Below are positions 17,268-25,357 of a DNA stretch of 29,161 nt, piece by piece. Every line of letters begins with the position of its first letter. Positions within the stretch are counted from its first letter, which is position 1. Source of the DNA: an uncultured Bacillaceae bacterium (GTDB lineage: Bacteria; Bacillota; Bacilli; Bacillales; Caldibacillaceae); the NCBI GenBank assembly GCA_937983015.1, contig CALKAK010000175.1, positions 1 through 29,161 of the forward strand, given 5' to 3'. Made by a program: the position numbers and the translations under genes. The notes under the pieces were generated by a model. It worked only from the letters and a program-made list of their open reading frames with translations, was not told the DNA's origin and made no database searches.

Positions 17268-18884
17268 TCAGCTTTTTACTAGCACTTGTAAAGCTTTCCT
17301 TACCGCCCCCGGTCCCTGGATCATTTGTTTAAAGTAATCTTCTACTTTATTCCCGAGAGAACTTTCATATAAATTCACACCGAAAATTTGTGCGTTGGAT
17401 AAAATCGGCCGTAAGTGATTCTTCACCGATTTTGGATCACCAAATTTAATCCTTTTAATATGTTTCTGTAAATCTTCTAATAATGGATCAGGGCTTAGGA
17501 CAAACGGTTTTCCTGTATCATCCAGTCCCATTAAATACCGGCACCAGCCAGCAAAGACGAATGGAATATATTCGAGATCATCAACATGTAAATCATCCCG
17601 TTGCATATAAAGCTTGATTGTCTCACCGAAACGAACCGGCAATTTTTGCGACGTATCCGCGGCAATCCGCTGCGGCGTATCCGGAATATTCGGATTCGGA
17701 AAACGCACTTCAATTACTTCATTGATAAAATCGTGAGGATTGATAATACCAGGATCGGCAACCACCTTCATACTTTCTAAAAATGCAAGATTCTTGATCA
17801 GAACTTTTAAATCCGGATCTTTCATTTCCCTGGCAATAGATTTGTATCCCAGTAAGCAGCCAAAAATCGCCAGGGCTGTATGGAGCGGATTCAAACACGT
17901 GCAAACTTTCATCCGTTCTACCTGACTTACGACTTCTCTTGTCGTCATATACACTCCCGCTTTCTCTAGAGGGGGACGTCCATTCGGAAAGCTGTCTTCA
18001 ATAACGAGATATTGTGCCTCTTCAGTATTCGTAAAAACGGCAATCGGAGATGCGCCAGCTTTGCCTTCAATTAATTCTGCGTTTTCAATACCCATTTCCT
18101 CCAGTAGACGGGAAACAGCGGGTGAGGGATGCGGTGTAATTTTATCGATCATAGACCACGGATAGGTAATCTTTTTCGGGTTCGTCAAATATTCCAGGAA
18201 ACCAGTTTCCACTATTCCCTTTTGTACCCAGAAACTAGCAATCTCTACGATTACATTCTTTAACACATCACCATTTGCGGAAAAATTATCAGTGCTGACA
18301 AGTGCCAGGGGTGGTGCTCCATGATTGTATCGCTCATATAATAATGAAGCCAAAAGCACCATCGTGTGCCGGGGGGAATCCATATTTTCTTCCAGATCTG
18401 TTATGACAGATGGAGAAAGTTTCCCATTGACATCATGAATCTTATAACCTTTCTCCGTAATTGTCAGGGTAACAAGCTGCAAGGAAGGGTTTCGAAAAAT
18501 TTCTTTTAAACGGGTATGGGATTCCGGTTGATATTGAATGCTTTCAGCCACACTCGCGACTATTTCCATATCATAGGAGCCATCGGCACGAAAAGTCACA
18601 TTTAGGCTTAAATTATCGTGCGGTTGATAAATATGTTCGATTAAACCATTTGCGATCGTGGAAACGACGATGATGCCGCGATCTGTCTCACCTTTTTCAA
18701 GCAAGCGTTGCTGTAAAACAGCATGGTATGCCCGAAATAAATTCCCGCCGCCGATATGCACCCATATCGGATTTGCCCGTGTTTTTTTCCAAACCTCTTC
18801 AATATCGAAGTCAGGAAGTTTTATTCCTAAAGCATGAAATTCATTTTTCTTAGTTTGCAAATCATGGAATGTTACCTGTACCAA
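17268..18884 (-). CDS. uxuB: D-fructuronate reductase (D-mannonate oxidoreductase)
   Basis: Mannitol dehydrogenase-family long-chain dehydrogenase of about 538 residues. It has an N-terminal Rossmann domain (VHIGGGNLFRAYH, VSTIANG, LVSTDNFSANGD) and a C-terminal helical domain with the catalytic region around LNPLHTALA. It reduces D-fructuronate to D-mannonate with NAD(P)H, the step before UxuA. The 540-residue UxuB form is the one common in Bacilli. The start is set at TTG 18884 because AAGGAGG is 7 nt upstream; the TTG at 18890 is too close to the ribosome binding site. First gene of the operon; a 165-base gap with a GGTACGC/GCGTACC stem separates it from kdgK. uxaC, the preceding isomerase, is not in the window. 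Confidence 0.9.
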   Translation of the reverse strand: MVQVTFHDLQTKKNEFHALGIKLPDFDIEEVWKKTRANPIWVHIGGGNLFRAYHAVLQQRLLEKGETDRGIIVVSTIANGLIEHIYQPHDNLSLNVTFRADGSYDMEIVASVAESIQYQPESHTRLKEIFRNPSLQLVTLTITEKGYKIHDVNGKLSPSVITDLEENMDSPRHTMVLLASLLYERYNHGAPPLALVSTDNFSANGDVLKNVIVEIASFWVQKGIVETGFLEYLTNPKKITYPWSMIDKITPHPSPAVSRLLEEMGIENAELIEGKAGASPIAVFTNTEEAQYLVIEDSFPNGRPPLEKAGVYMTTREVVSQVERMKVCTCLNPLHTALAIFGCLLGYKSIAREMKDPDLKVLIKNLAFLESMKVVADPGIINPHDFINEVIEVRFPNPNIPDTPQRIAADTSQKLPVRFGETIKLYMQRDDLHVDDLEYIPFVFAGWCRYLMGLDDTGKPFVLSPDPLLEDLQKHIKRIKFGDPKSVKNHLRPILSNAQIFGVNLYESSLGNKVEDYFKQMIQGPGAVRKALQVLVKS

Positions 18885-18986
18885 TCGCAACCCTCCTTCA
18901 TATTTCTGCTAAACGGTTAATGAGGAAATCTGTCATAAGATGACCGGAAAAAATTATCTTCAATTATTTTGATAATTGATTCGCGT

Positions 18987-19000
18987 TGTAACCGCTTACC
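18987..19000 (-). promoter_or_regulatory. cre downstream of the uxuB promoter
   Basis: TGTAACCGCTTACC matches 13 of 14 positions of the cre consensus and lies just after the predicted transcription start. CcpA bound there would block elongation. Confidence 0.75.
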
Positions 19001-19014
19001 TATATCTATAAGCG

Positions 19015-19043
19015 ATTATAACATTATTTTATTAGTTTGTACA
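19015..19043 (-). promoter_or_regulatory. Predicted promoter of the uxuB operon
   Basis: The minus strand has a perfect TATAAT (19015-19020), a 17-nt spacer and TGTACA as a poor -35 (19038-19043). The -35 lies inside the XylR-like inverted repeat. Confidence 0.55.
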
Positions 19044-19057
19044 CTAGACAAACTAAT
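19031..19057. promoter_or_regulatory. XylR-type operator at the uxuB operon promoter
   Basis: A perfect inverted repeat, ATTAGTTTGT-N7-ACAAACTAAT. Its arms are the same as those of the Bacillus xylose-repressor operator as I recall it (TTAGTTTGT, 7-nt centre, ACAAACTAA). It covers the -35 region. No xylR gene is present in the window. Confidence 0.7.
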
Positions 19058-19152
19058 ATGTTACTGCTATATTACCGTCTAAATTCATGAAAAATTACCT
19101 GAAATGACCGACTAACATCATATACTTGTATGTTAGACTATTTATATTATGT

Positions 19153-19845
19153 TCATTTTTCATCCGTTCGGACAAAGTTTTCCTTTACATCCTGCAATAC
19201 TTTTTTGGTATTTAAATAGATTAAATAAAAAATTACACATATTGAAAACGAAAGAATTGAATAGTTCGTTTTGCTAGCTACAAATAAAGAAACGAGCACG
19301 ATTCCTAAATTTCCTAATGTAACTTTAATGTTCATAACAACATAATATATTGACAAACGGAATATATCTCGAATACGAAAGACGAAAAATGTATTAATTT
19401 GTACAGCATATAAGAGTATTAAAAGGAATAAAACAGTGAGAATTAAAAAAACATAAAACATGATATTGGAAAATATCGTTTCCGTGAGGAGATAGTACTG
19501 TAAATCAACGGCAAGAATAAACAGAATCAGATTCGCCGGGAGCCAGAGTTTACATGCATCCTTATAATTTTTCCGGTATCCCTCGAAAAATACCTTTGTC
19601 GGCATGGGCAACTCTTTTTTTTCCATTTTATTAAAACAATAGAAAAGGGCAGAAAGAGATGGACCGGCCGGAAGGAGACTTAATATAAATAGACTCATAT
19701 TGTTAAAATCCCATTCAAAGAAGAGTAAAAAAATATAAAAAAGAAGATTTGTCACCGAAAAGTAAAATGTAAGCAAGATGAACCAGTATATATAACTTGT
19801 AAAAGTATAAATCATTTCACTATTATAATCTCTGGGATCCATCAT
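19153..19845 (-). CDS. DUF624 (YesL-like) membrane protein, orphan
   Basis: Predicted integral membrane protein of about 230 residues with five to six hydrophobic helices, matching the DUF624/YesL pattern: an N-terminal helix pair, then LLPAGPSLSALFYCF, then a soluble FFEGYRKNYKDACKLW stretch before the next helices. YesL proteins are commonly encoded beside LplABC-type sugar ABC transporters and are thought to assist them, but no biochemical role is established that I know of. The start near 19845 has GGAG about 11 nt upstream; a TTG at 19848 is an alternative. Unlike the second DUF624 gene in this window it is not next to permease genes and has its own promoter (19881-19909). It may be a relict of a lost transporter operon. 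Confidence 0.75.
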   Translation of the reverse strand: MMDPRDYNSEMIYTFTSYIYWFILLTFYFSVTNLLFYIFLLFFEWDFNNMSLFILSLLPAGPSLSALFYCFNKMEKKELPMPTKVFFEGYRKNYKDACKLWLPANLILFILAVDLQYYLLTETIFSNIMFYVFLILTVLFLLILLYAVQINTFFVFRIRDIFRLSIYYVVMNIKVTLGNLGIVLVSLFVASKTNYSILSFSICVIFYLIYLNTKKVLQDVKENFVRTDEK

Positions 19846-19880
19846 CAAACATCTTTCTCCTTTGCAATCTAGCAATCGTT

Positions 19881-19909
19881 TTTATACTTGAATATACGAA
19901 CAGTGCCAA
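19881..19909 (-). promoter_or_regulatory. Promoter of the orphan DUF624 gene
   Basis: The minus strand has TTGGCA (19904-19909), a 17-nt spacer and TATAAA (19881-19886), about 30 bases upstream of the ribosome binding site. Each hexamer has five of six consensus bases. Confidence 0.6.
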
Positions 19910-19945
19910 TTTTTCCCGGAAGAAATTTCATTAATTACATGATTG

Positions 19946-20013
19946 AAAAAAGGACAGAGCACTCTCATATTTCAGTTTACCGTTTCATATTATTAAGGAG
20001 AGCCACTCTATCC
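19946..20013 (-). terminator. Terminator downstream of rex
   Basis: Long stem between GGACAGAGCACTCTC (19952-19966) and the matching arm at 19998-20013, with a T-G pair and a short mismatch. On the minus strand it is followed by CCTTTTTTCAATC. It is about 60 bases after the rex stop codon. Confidence 0.7.
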
Positions 20014-20070
20014 TATAAAACATGCATTATTAGATGAGCTGCCGATTTGATTTGATTTAAGCGATACGAG

Positions 20071-21216
20071 TTATTCTTTCGGTTTCCAAATTTTATAGTT
20101 TCCACTCAATGCCAGGAAACTGAAGAAATACAGACAATTATCATAATACCGTCTGTTTCCGGTTCGAACAGGTGTATTCCAGAACTTTTCTACAAAATAG
20201 CGACTGTATTCACCATCTGTAGCCAGGGAACCCTGGGCGATTGTTGCCAGTAACCCGACAGGATGGAGAGCTTTCTCCTCGAACGGTTTGCCATCTATTG
20301 TATAGCGGCGATAATCCTCCGGATCTTTATCGGCGAAGAAGTTTTGTACCTTTTCTGCAACATCGATCGGCGTATTTTCATCCCGGAACCATTCGTAATC
20401 CAGGGCAATGTTCGCTACGACCCGATAGGAATCGCTGAAGAAATGCCCAAAGCCGCGTTCATTATTCGGTGTCCCATCATAAAAGGCATATTCAGGAGCT
20501 AACCCTGTTTCTGGATGACAGGCGATATTCAAATATTCCCGGCTGGCCTTCGCTGCTTCTTTCCAGAAGGGACGATCTTCTTCGTTGGCCCATAAGGCAA
20601 ACAGCTCATAAAAATGTGGTAAGTGGTAAGAAGGGTCTGTAAATTCTACTTCCGGAATAAACTTAATCAATTTATTTTCCCTGTTCCACATCGGATACCC
20701 TTCACCATCTTCTCCTTTATGCAAGCATGTATGGAGAATTTCCCTGGCCTGTTCACTATAATTGAACGGATACGGACCATCCCCCCAGCGATGGGAGGCA
20801 AAAAAAAGCGCCATAGCAAAGTATTCTTCACCATCAGGAGCCGGTCCATGGAAATTTTTTGTTCCATCCGGGCTGCAGGACCAGGCAAAATAGCCCGCAT
20901 GTATTCCGGAGTCCATATACATATATGTTTTCGTCCATTTCCATAAACGATCAAATATGTCTTTCCGATCCATCTGTACTGCCATCATCATACCGTAGGA
21001 CATTCCCTCTGTCCGTACGTCGAGGTTTCCAGTATCAAGAATATAGCCCATGTCATCTCCTACAGGAAAGTAAATTCTTGTTTCCTCATGCTCCGGATTA
21101 AATAATTGTTCCCATATTTCTTCTAATCTTTTCGAAATCTCATCGTCAGAATAACCAAACTCTTTAAATAGATTCCTGTACTCCTCTGTATAAAAGGCCC
21201 CTTCTATTTTAACCAT
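20071..21216 (-). CDS. rex: Reducing-end xylose-releasing exo-oligoxylanase, GH8
   Basis: Releases xylose one unit at a time from the reducing end of xylo-oligosaccharides of three or more units (EC 3.2.1.156). The 381-residue protein resembles the B. halodurans GH8 Rex along nearly its whole length. General acid E70 lies in DVRTEGMSYGMMMAVQM, the base D262 in HFFSDSYR, and H318 in EKALHPVG corresponds to the histidine that helps give Rex its reducing-end specificity. No signal peptide, so it acts on imported oligosaccharides. The ATG at 21216 has AGAGGTG 7 nt upstream. The gene follows the esterase by 178 bases on the same strand, probably co-transcribed, and has a strong terminator. Confidence 0.95.
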   Translation of the reverse strand: MVKIEGAFYTEEYRNLFKEFGYSDDEISKRLEEIWEQLFNPEHEETRIYFPVGDDMGYILDTGNLDVRTEGMSYGMMMAVQMDRKDIFDRLWKWTKTYMYMDSGIHAGYFAWSCSPDGTKNFHGPAPDGEEYFAMALFFASHRWGDGPYPFNYSEQAREILHTCLHKGEDGEGYPMWNRENKLIKFIPEVEFTDPSYHLPHFYELFALWANEEDRPFWKEAAKASREYLNIACHPETGLAPEYAFYDGTPNNERGFGHFFSDSYRVVANIALDYEWFRDENTPIDVAEKVQNFFADKDPEDYRRYTIDGKPFEEKALHPVGLLATIAQGSLATDGEYSRYFVEKFWNTPVRTGNRRYYDNCLYFFSFLALSGNYKIWKPKE

Positions 21217-21394
21217 CAATCATCACCTCTGCACAATTAAAATTATATTTTACTGCTCCGTTAACATATTCCTCTATCTTGATCAATCGGGTGCTGCCAA
21301 AAAACATCATAAAACAAAACACGCTAGCAATTTATTAATTTCTAAGACGGAAACACCGGATATTCCCCAAAAATGATCAAAACGCAATATAAAA

Positions 21395-22456
21395 TTACAA
21401 ATCAAGGGTAATCTTGTAAACCCGTTTCCTCCCAAAAGCAAGGCGAACAAAATTGTAAAAACCGTTATTCCAGACAGCAAAATCATGCAGTCCGTTTTTG
21501 ATAATCACTTCATAATAAGTAGCTAAATTGTTACCAGCCGCAGCTACCAGTCCATCAGTAGCGGCGCGGAAGCCGCTTGCAATCGATATTTCATCTGCAT
21601 CGCCACAAGTCAAATACAGCAGTTCAACTAAATAATTTGCTGAGGCAATTCTACTTCCTAAAATCTTCCCATCGCTTGTAGTTGGGGCACTTGAAAAAGC
21701 GCCGATACTAGCAAATAAATCAAGCATTCCTTCCGCAGGGACAGTCGTATCCAATCCGTTTTGCCATTTGGATTTACCACCGGTATATGTGACAGAGTCA
21801 CAGCGATAACCACCTAATATCAAATTCAGGGCTTGCATGCCCCCCATCGATAGGCCGGCTATTGCCCGATGTCTCCGATTATATTCAATCGCTTCTCGGG
21901 AAGTTTCCTTGATATTAGCGAGCGTATTATAGTTCGCCTCTATAAAGGGAATCAAGTCATAGCGCAGCTCGTAATCGAAATAGTAAAAACCTAGCATGTT
22001 CGTTCCTTTCGGATTGAATGACCGATCTGACCAATCGTGTGAACTGCGTCCATTCGGGAAGACCACAATCAAAGGTTCGATTTCACCGTTTGCAATCAAA
22101 TGATCTAAAATATTTAAGAGGACATAATGCCCATCTACTTTGCCGCTGCCAGTGATCCATTCCCATTGATCTCCGCCTACGCCATGGAGTAAATAGAGCA
22201 CGTCGTACTTCCTGTCGACATCTTCCTGTCTGTAGCCCGGTGGTAGATAAACTACACATTTTTTTATAATCGGTTCACCTTCCACTGTTTCCCTGCCCGC
22301 TGCATCGGGATCAATTTTTTCCGAAGTAACAAGCTGGCGTTCACGATTTATATAATTTCGTACTTCATAGGAAACTTCGTGAACGGTCCCCCGAAGTTCT
22401 GTTTTGACTGGACGTTTGTATTCAGCAGGAATTGTATGTACCACGTTCTTTTCCAT
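21395..22456 (-). CDS. CE1-like esterase (putative feruloyl/acetyl xylan esterase)
   Basis: Alpha/beta-hydrolase of the esterase-D/CE1 group, about 353 residues. Visible are the strand-and-oxyanion region VLYLLHGVGGDQWEW, the nucleophile elbow GLSMGGMQ, and a histidine in NGLHDFAVW near the C-terminus; the family aspartate is probably in CGDADE. The N-terminal 60 residues look like an added beta-rich segment. With no signal peptide it is cytosolic. Context with rex, aguA and GH43 suggests it removes feruloyl or acetyl groups from imported xylo-oligosaccharides, but the acyl specificity cannot be read from the sequence. Start: the ATG at 22456 has a strong AAGGAG 12 nt upstream; the ATG at 22486 has only a weak site. 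A cre lies about 145 bases upstream. Confidence 0.8.
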   Translation of the reverse strand: MEKNVVHTIPAEYKRPVKTELRGTVHEVSYEVRNYINRERQLVTSEKIDPDAAGRETVEGEPIIKKCVVYLPPGYRQEDVDRKYDVLYLLHGVGGDQWEWITGSGKVDGHYVLLNILDHLIANGEIEPLIVVFPNGRSSHDWSDRSFNPKGTNMLGFYYFDYELRYDLIPFIEANYNTLANIKETSREAIEYNRRHRAIAGLSMGGMQALNLILGGYRCDSVTYTGGKSKWQNGLDTTVPAEGMLDLFASIGAFSSAPTTSDGKILGSRIASANYLVELLYLTCGDADEISIASGFRAATDGLVAAAGNNLATYYEVIIKNGLHDFAVWNNGFYNFVRLAFGRKRVYKITLDL

Positions 22457-22599
22457 GATATTGTTTAACTCCTTGCTCACTTCCATTTCTTCACTTCAGA
22501 AAATATAAATTTGCGAATATCTTCGATATTCATCCCATATACGTCATGAATAAACGAAAAAACCATTCATAAAACAGATTTGTTCATAAGACAGCATAG

Positions 22600-22613
22600 A
22601 TAAAGCGCTTCCA
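22600..22613 (-). promoter_or_regulatory. cre candidate upstream of the esterase gene
   Basis: The minus strand reads TGGAAGCGCTTTAT, matching about 11 of 14 cre positions with a perfect AAGCGCTT core. Confidence 0.5.
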
Positions 22614-22766
22614 AACCGTGTGTGAAAAACTCAATAACGCCATATAATCACAGAACCTATTTAGACCGTTTTGAAATAATACCGCGGTTGATCGATCTTT
22701 GTCGTTACGTGTTGTAATGGAGAACATGAAAAATTATTTAATTACAGCGCAAAGAATTGATAAAAA

Positions 22767-22831
22767 CTGGCGGGCTTAACCGGACTGCCTCTTTTCAAAA
22801 AGGTTGTCTCTTTTTTATGTAAACCCGCCAG
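22767..22831 (-). terminator. Terminator downstream of the GH43 gene, with a nested plus-strand hairpin
   Basis: Outer stem CTGGCGGG (22767-22774) with CCCGCCAG (22824-22831); on the minus strand it is followed by TTTTTATC. The loop contains its own hairpin (GAC-CCT-CTTTT paired with AAAAAGG-GTC), which on the plus strand is followed by TCTTTTTTATG. The outer element suits the GH43 transcript, about 200 bases after its stop. Confidence 0.6.
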
Positions 22832-23035
22832 CATAAGGAAATGTATCCCAGCGATAAAAACATAGATACTTTGTCGCAAGAGGCAAACACGAAATGTAAT
22901 TGTTAAATTCTTAAAATGTTTTTATTGAATGTTTAGCCACAGAATACTGAAACGGGTGTATTTTCCAAGCCGATTTTAGAATTAATTTTTTCAGTTAAAA
23001 AGTGGCTAAAGCCGGCAATTACGAACCTGGAGCAT

Positions 23036-24448
23036 TTATTCTAAGGTGAACGATTTCAAGCTGGCTCTGCCTTCCCCTCGATACGTCAGATAAATGGCGT
23101 GGATGCCGTCTGGTAAATCGATGTCTGATGAATATTCAGTCCAAACATTTGTAAAATCAACCGGTATCTCACAAAGCACCGGACCATTCCATGAAGTTTT
23201 TACTTCAAATACTCCGCGACAATATCCTCTCACTTTGATTTTAAATTTTTTTACACCACGGCAATCGAAATACTTAAATCCGGCAGTGGCTGAATCCGTC
23301 ATATTCGCAATATATCCAATTTCTTTGTCGCCATCTTTTCCATCCTGGGTAATTTTGGGGAATTGCGTATCCATCCATAAATCCCCTGTATACATGGCTT
23401 CATCGCGATGGAATAAGTTGCAGGCAATATAGGCTGGATATTCCCCTTTTCCGATTAATGGACCGCCGTTGGAACCACAGGATGTCATTTCTACCTGAGG
23501 GATGGAACCATCTTCAAGGATTTCAATCGGCTCCATACACCCCTGTCGGCTAAAGTTGGAACCATTAGTATGGCGATGATAAAATACGTACCATTGACCT
23601 TTCACATTCACAATACCGCCGTGATTATTGCCACCGTAATACATCGGTTTATTGGCAGGTTTATACGTATCAATATGGAGATCATTATTGCTGACAATCA
23701 CGCCCCCATATTTAAACCCCTTACGAGGATGCTTGCTCGTTGCGTAACATAGTTCGTGCATGACGATCGAGGAGTAGATGAGGTAATACGTATCACCGAT
23801 TTTTCGTATGGACGGAGCCTCAAAATATTCATGACCTTCAAAGCCGGTTCCTTCACTGTAGGGTTCACTGGGAAGAACAATAACCGGTTCTTCAACCACA
23901 GTAAGCATATCGGGTCCCAGTACCGTGGCCATACAGCCACTTCTCGATTTGTCCCCTTTTGGACAGAAACCGGTATAAAGATACGTTATATCTCCTTCCG
24001 TCAATACTGCCGGATCAAATTGCGGCTCGTCGCCTTCCCGCTCTCCTAACCGGACGCCATCCGGATATTGTACATATCCATAAAATTCGTACTTTCCAGC
24101 CGGTGTATCACTAACAGCTACTGAAACGACGGGAACTTTATCAAGCACATAATATAAATAGTAGCGTCCATCAGGGCCGACAGTTACATCCGGCGCATAT
24201 AGGCACATCCGCCCGTCCCTATTCAGCGGATCGTCTGTTTTTCTGTAAATGACTCCTTCATAGCGCCAGTCTGACAGGTCGTCAACAGGAGCTGACCAGC
24301 AGACGTAGTCATTCAAACAGTAAACATGTCCGTTAAATCGATCGTGGGAACCGAAGATATACACTCTGTCACCAAATACATACGGTTCTGCATCGGGGAT
24401 ATATTCCCACGATGGAAGGTATGGGTTAAACCCCTGTTTTTTTGTCAT
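23036..24448 (-). CDS. GH43 arabinofuranosidase/xylosidase with C-terminal CBM6-like domain
   Basis: A five-bladed beta-propeller GH43 enzyme (about residues 1-340) followed by a jelly-roll domain of about 110 residues resembling CBM6 (from about YIANMTDSATAGFKYFDCRG to the end). The catalytic base is D19 in YIPDAEPYVFGDRVY, the pKa-modulating aspartate lies in CLYAPDVTVG, and the acid glutamate in YFEAPSIRKIG. This layout resembles arabinoxylan arabinofuranohydrolases of the XynD type, but beta-xylosidase activity cannot be excluded from sequence. No signal peptide, consistent with action on imported oligosaccharides. GGAGG is 8 nt upstream of the ATG. It is separated from the ABC genes by a strong terminator and probably has its own promoter (a TTATCA-N17-TATACA candidate at about 24508-24536). 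Confidence 0.85.
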   Translation of the reverse strand: MTKKQGFNPYLPSWEYIPDAEPYVFGDRVYIFGSHDRFNGHVYCLNDYVCWSAPVDDLSDWRYEGVIYRKTDDPLNRDGRMCLYAPDVTVGPDGRYYLYYVLDKVPVVSVAVSDTPAGKYEFYGYVQYPDGVRLGEREGDEPQFDPAVLTEGDITYLYTGFCPKGDKSRSGCMATVLGPDMLTVVEEPVIVLPSEPYSEGTGFEGHEYFEAPSIRKIGDTYYLIYSSIVMHELCYATSKHPRKGFKYGGVIVSNNDLHIDTYKPANKPMYYGGNNHGGIVNVKGQWYVFYHRHTNGSNFSRQGCMEPIEILEDGSIPQVEMTSCGSNGGPLIGKGEYPAYIACNLFHRDEAMYTGDLWMDTQFPKITQDGKDGDKEIGYIANMTDSATAGFKYFDCRGVKKFKIKVRGYCRGVFEVKTSWNGPVLCEIPVDFTNVWTEYSSDIDLPDGIHAIYLTYRGEGRASLKSFTLE

Positions 24449-24538
24449 TAAATATACCTCCGATTAACAGCATGGTGTTCCGAAAGGAAAAACCATTGTT
24501 CAGAAGATATGTATAATTTTTCCAGGACTAGTTGATAA

Positions 24539-24599
24539 AGAAAACACTTACAGGATGTTTTCAATTCAAGCATCTCGTTAAAACCTGTGAGTGTTTTCT
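24539..24599. terminator. Terminator after the sugar ABC operon
   Basis: Sixteen-base arms AGAAAACACTTACAGG (24539-24554) and CCTGTGAGTGTTTTCT (24584-24599), with one G-T type mismatch and a 29-nt loop. Minus-strand tail is TTTTCTTTATC. It begins 10 bases after the DUF624 stop codon and separates that operon from GH43. Confidence 0.75.
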
Positions 24600-24608
24600 C
24601 TTTCCTAT

Positions 24609-25229
24609 TTACATGGGTAAATGATTTTCATGTTCATACTCTCTTATATATTTCGCAAATATTTTTTCCATTTTATTGGAAATGATATATGTTACAAACG
24701 CCGGTAATATAACAACTATAATCGGAATTAACCAGATAATCATAATTGAAATAATCAGAAGAATAAACATCGTAACGGTATCAAAGAGATTGGCAAAAGC
24801 CAGGATAGCGGAATTTTTCCAGACGAGTTTTAACGGAGAATTAAATCTTGAAATATACGGGATGATATAAATAATCAGAAAACATTCAAGCGGAATCAAT
24901 AACAAGAAAAACATCTGACCAACGATGCCGATGAGACTTCCGTTTGTTTTTTGCAGTATGATTACACTATCTAAATAAAACGCGCTTGCTGTAATTAAAA
25001 ACAATATCCAGTTAAGAGTTGCTTTTTTAAACGTCCTTTTGAATGCCTTCCAATATTCCGAAAAAATATACCCCTCTTCATTTTTTACAGAATAATAAAT
25101 AGTATAGTATAATGCGGAGGTGGATGCGCCTATAGTAATGACAGGCAATGAAAAGACTGCCCAGAGAACGCTCAAATACAGAAAGTCAGCTAATCTGACT
25201 AACTTTCGATTATTAAATAATTTATTCAT
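24609..25229 (-). CDS. DUF624 (YesL) membrane protein
   Basis: A 206-residue integral membrane protein of the DUF624/YesL family with about five hydrophobic helices: FLYLSVLWAVFSLPVITIG at the N-terminus, then a soluble stretch with EYWKAFKRTFKKATLNW, then further helices ending in IWLIPIIVVILPAFVTYII. It directly follows the two permease genes, the usual location of yesL. TGGAG lies 9 nt before the ATG. The molecular role is not established to my knowledge; assisting the linked CUT1 transporter is an inference. It shares little obvious sequence with the orphan copy at 19.2-19.8 kb beyond family features. A GCAGAA/TTCTGC hairpin (25305-25322) lies in the 128-base gap before it. Confidence 0.8.
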   Translation of the reverse strand: MNKLFNNRKLVRLADFLYLSVLWAVFSLPVITIGASTSALYYTIYYSVKNEEGYIFSEYWKAFKRTFKKATLNWILFLITASAFYLDSVIILQKTNGSLIGIVGQMFFLLLIPLECFLIIYIIPYISRFNSPLKLVWKNSAILAFANLFDTVTMFILLIISIMIIWLIPIIVVILPAFVTYIISNKMEKIFAKYIREYEHENHLPM

Positions 25230-25357
25230 ACGCTTAAACTCCAGTAAAAAGCAGATTTAGAAAAATCGGGTCCTGAATTTTTGCCAAGATTGTCCTCTAC
25301 TAGTGCAGAAAAGCCGTTCTGCGTTCATACAGTAAAAATTTAGATTGGAACTCCCGA

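Larger units (their letters stand above)
22457..23035. other. Intergenic region between the esterase gene and the GH43 gene
   Basis: Holds the esterase upstream region with a cre candidate (22600-22613) and the GH43 terminator (22767-22831). I could not settle on a promoter for the esterase gene. The last 200 bases before the GH43 stop codon show nothing recognisable. Confidence 0.45.

Noticed and set aside
19112..19136. Inverted repeat CTAACAT...ATGTTAG after the orphan DUF624 gene
   Set aside because: No T-run follows on the minus strand, so it is not a convincing terminator, and it is distant from the uxuB promoter.
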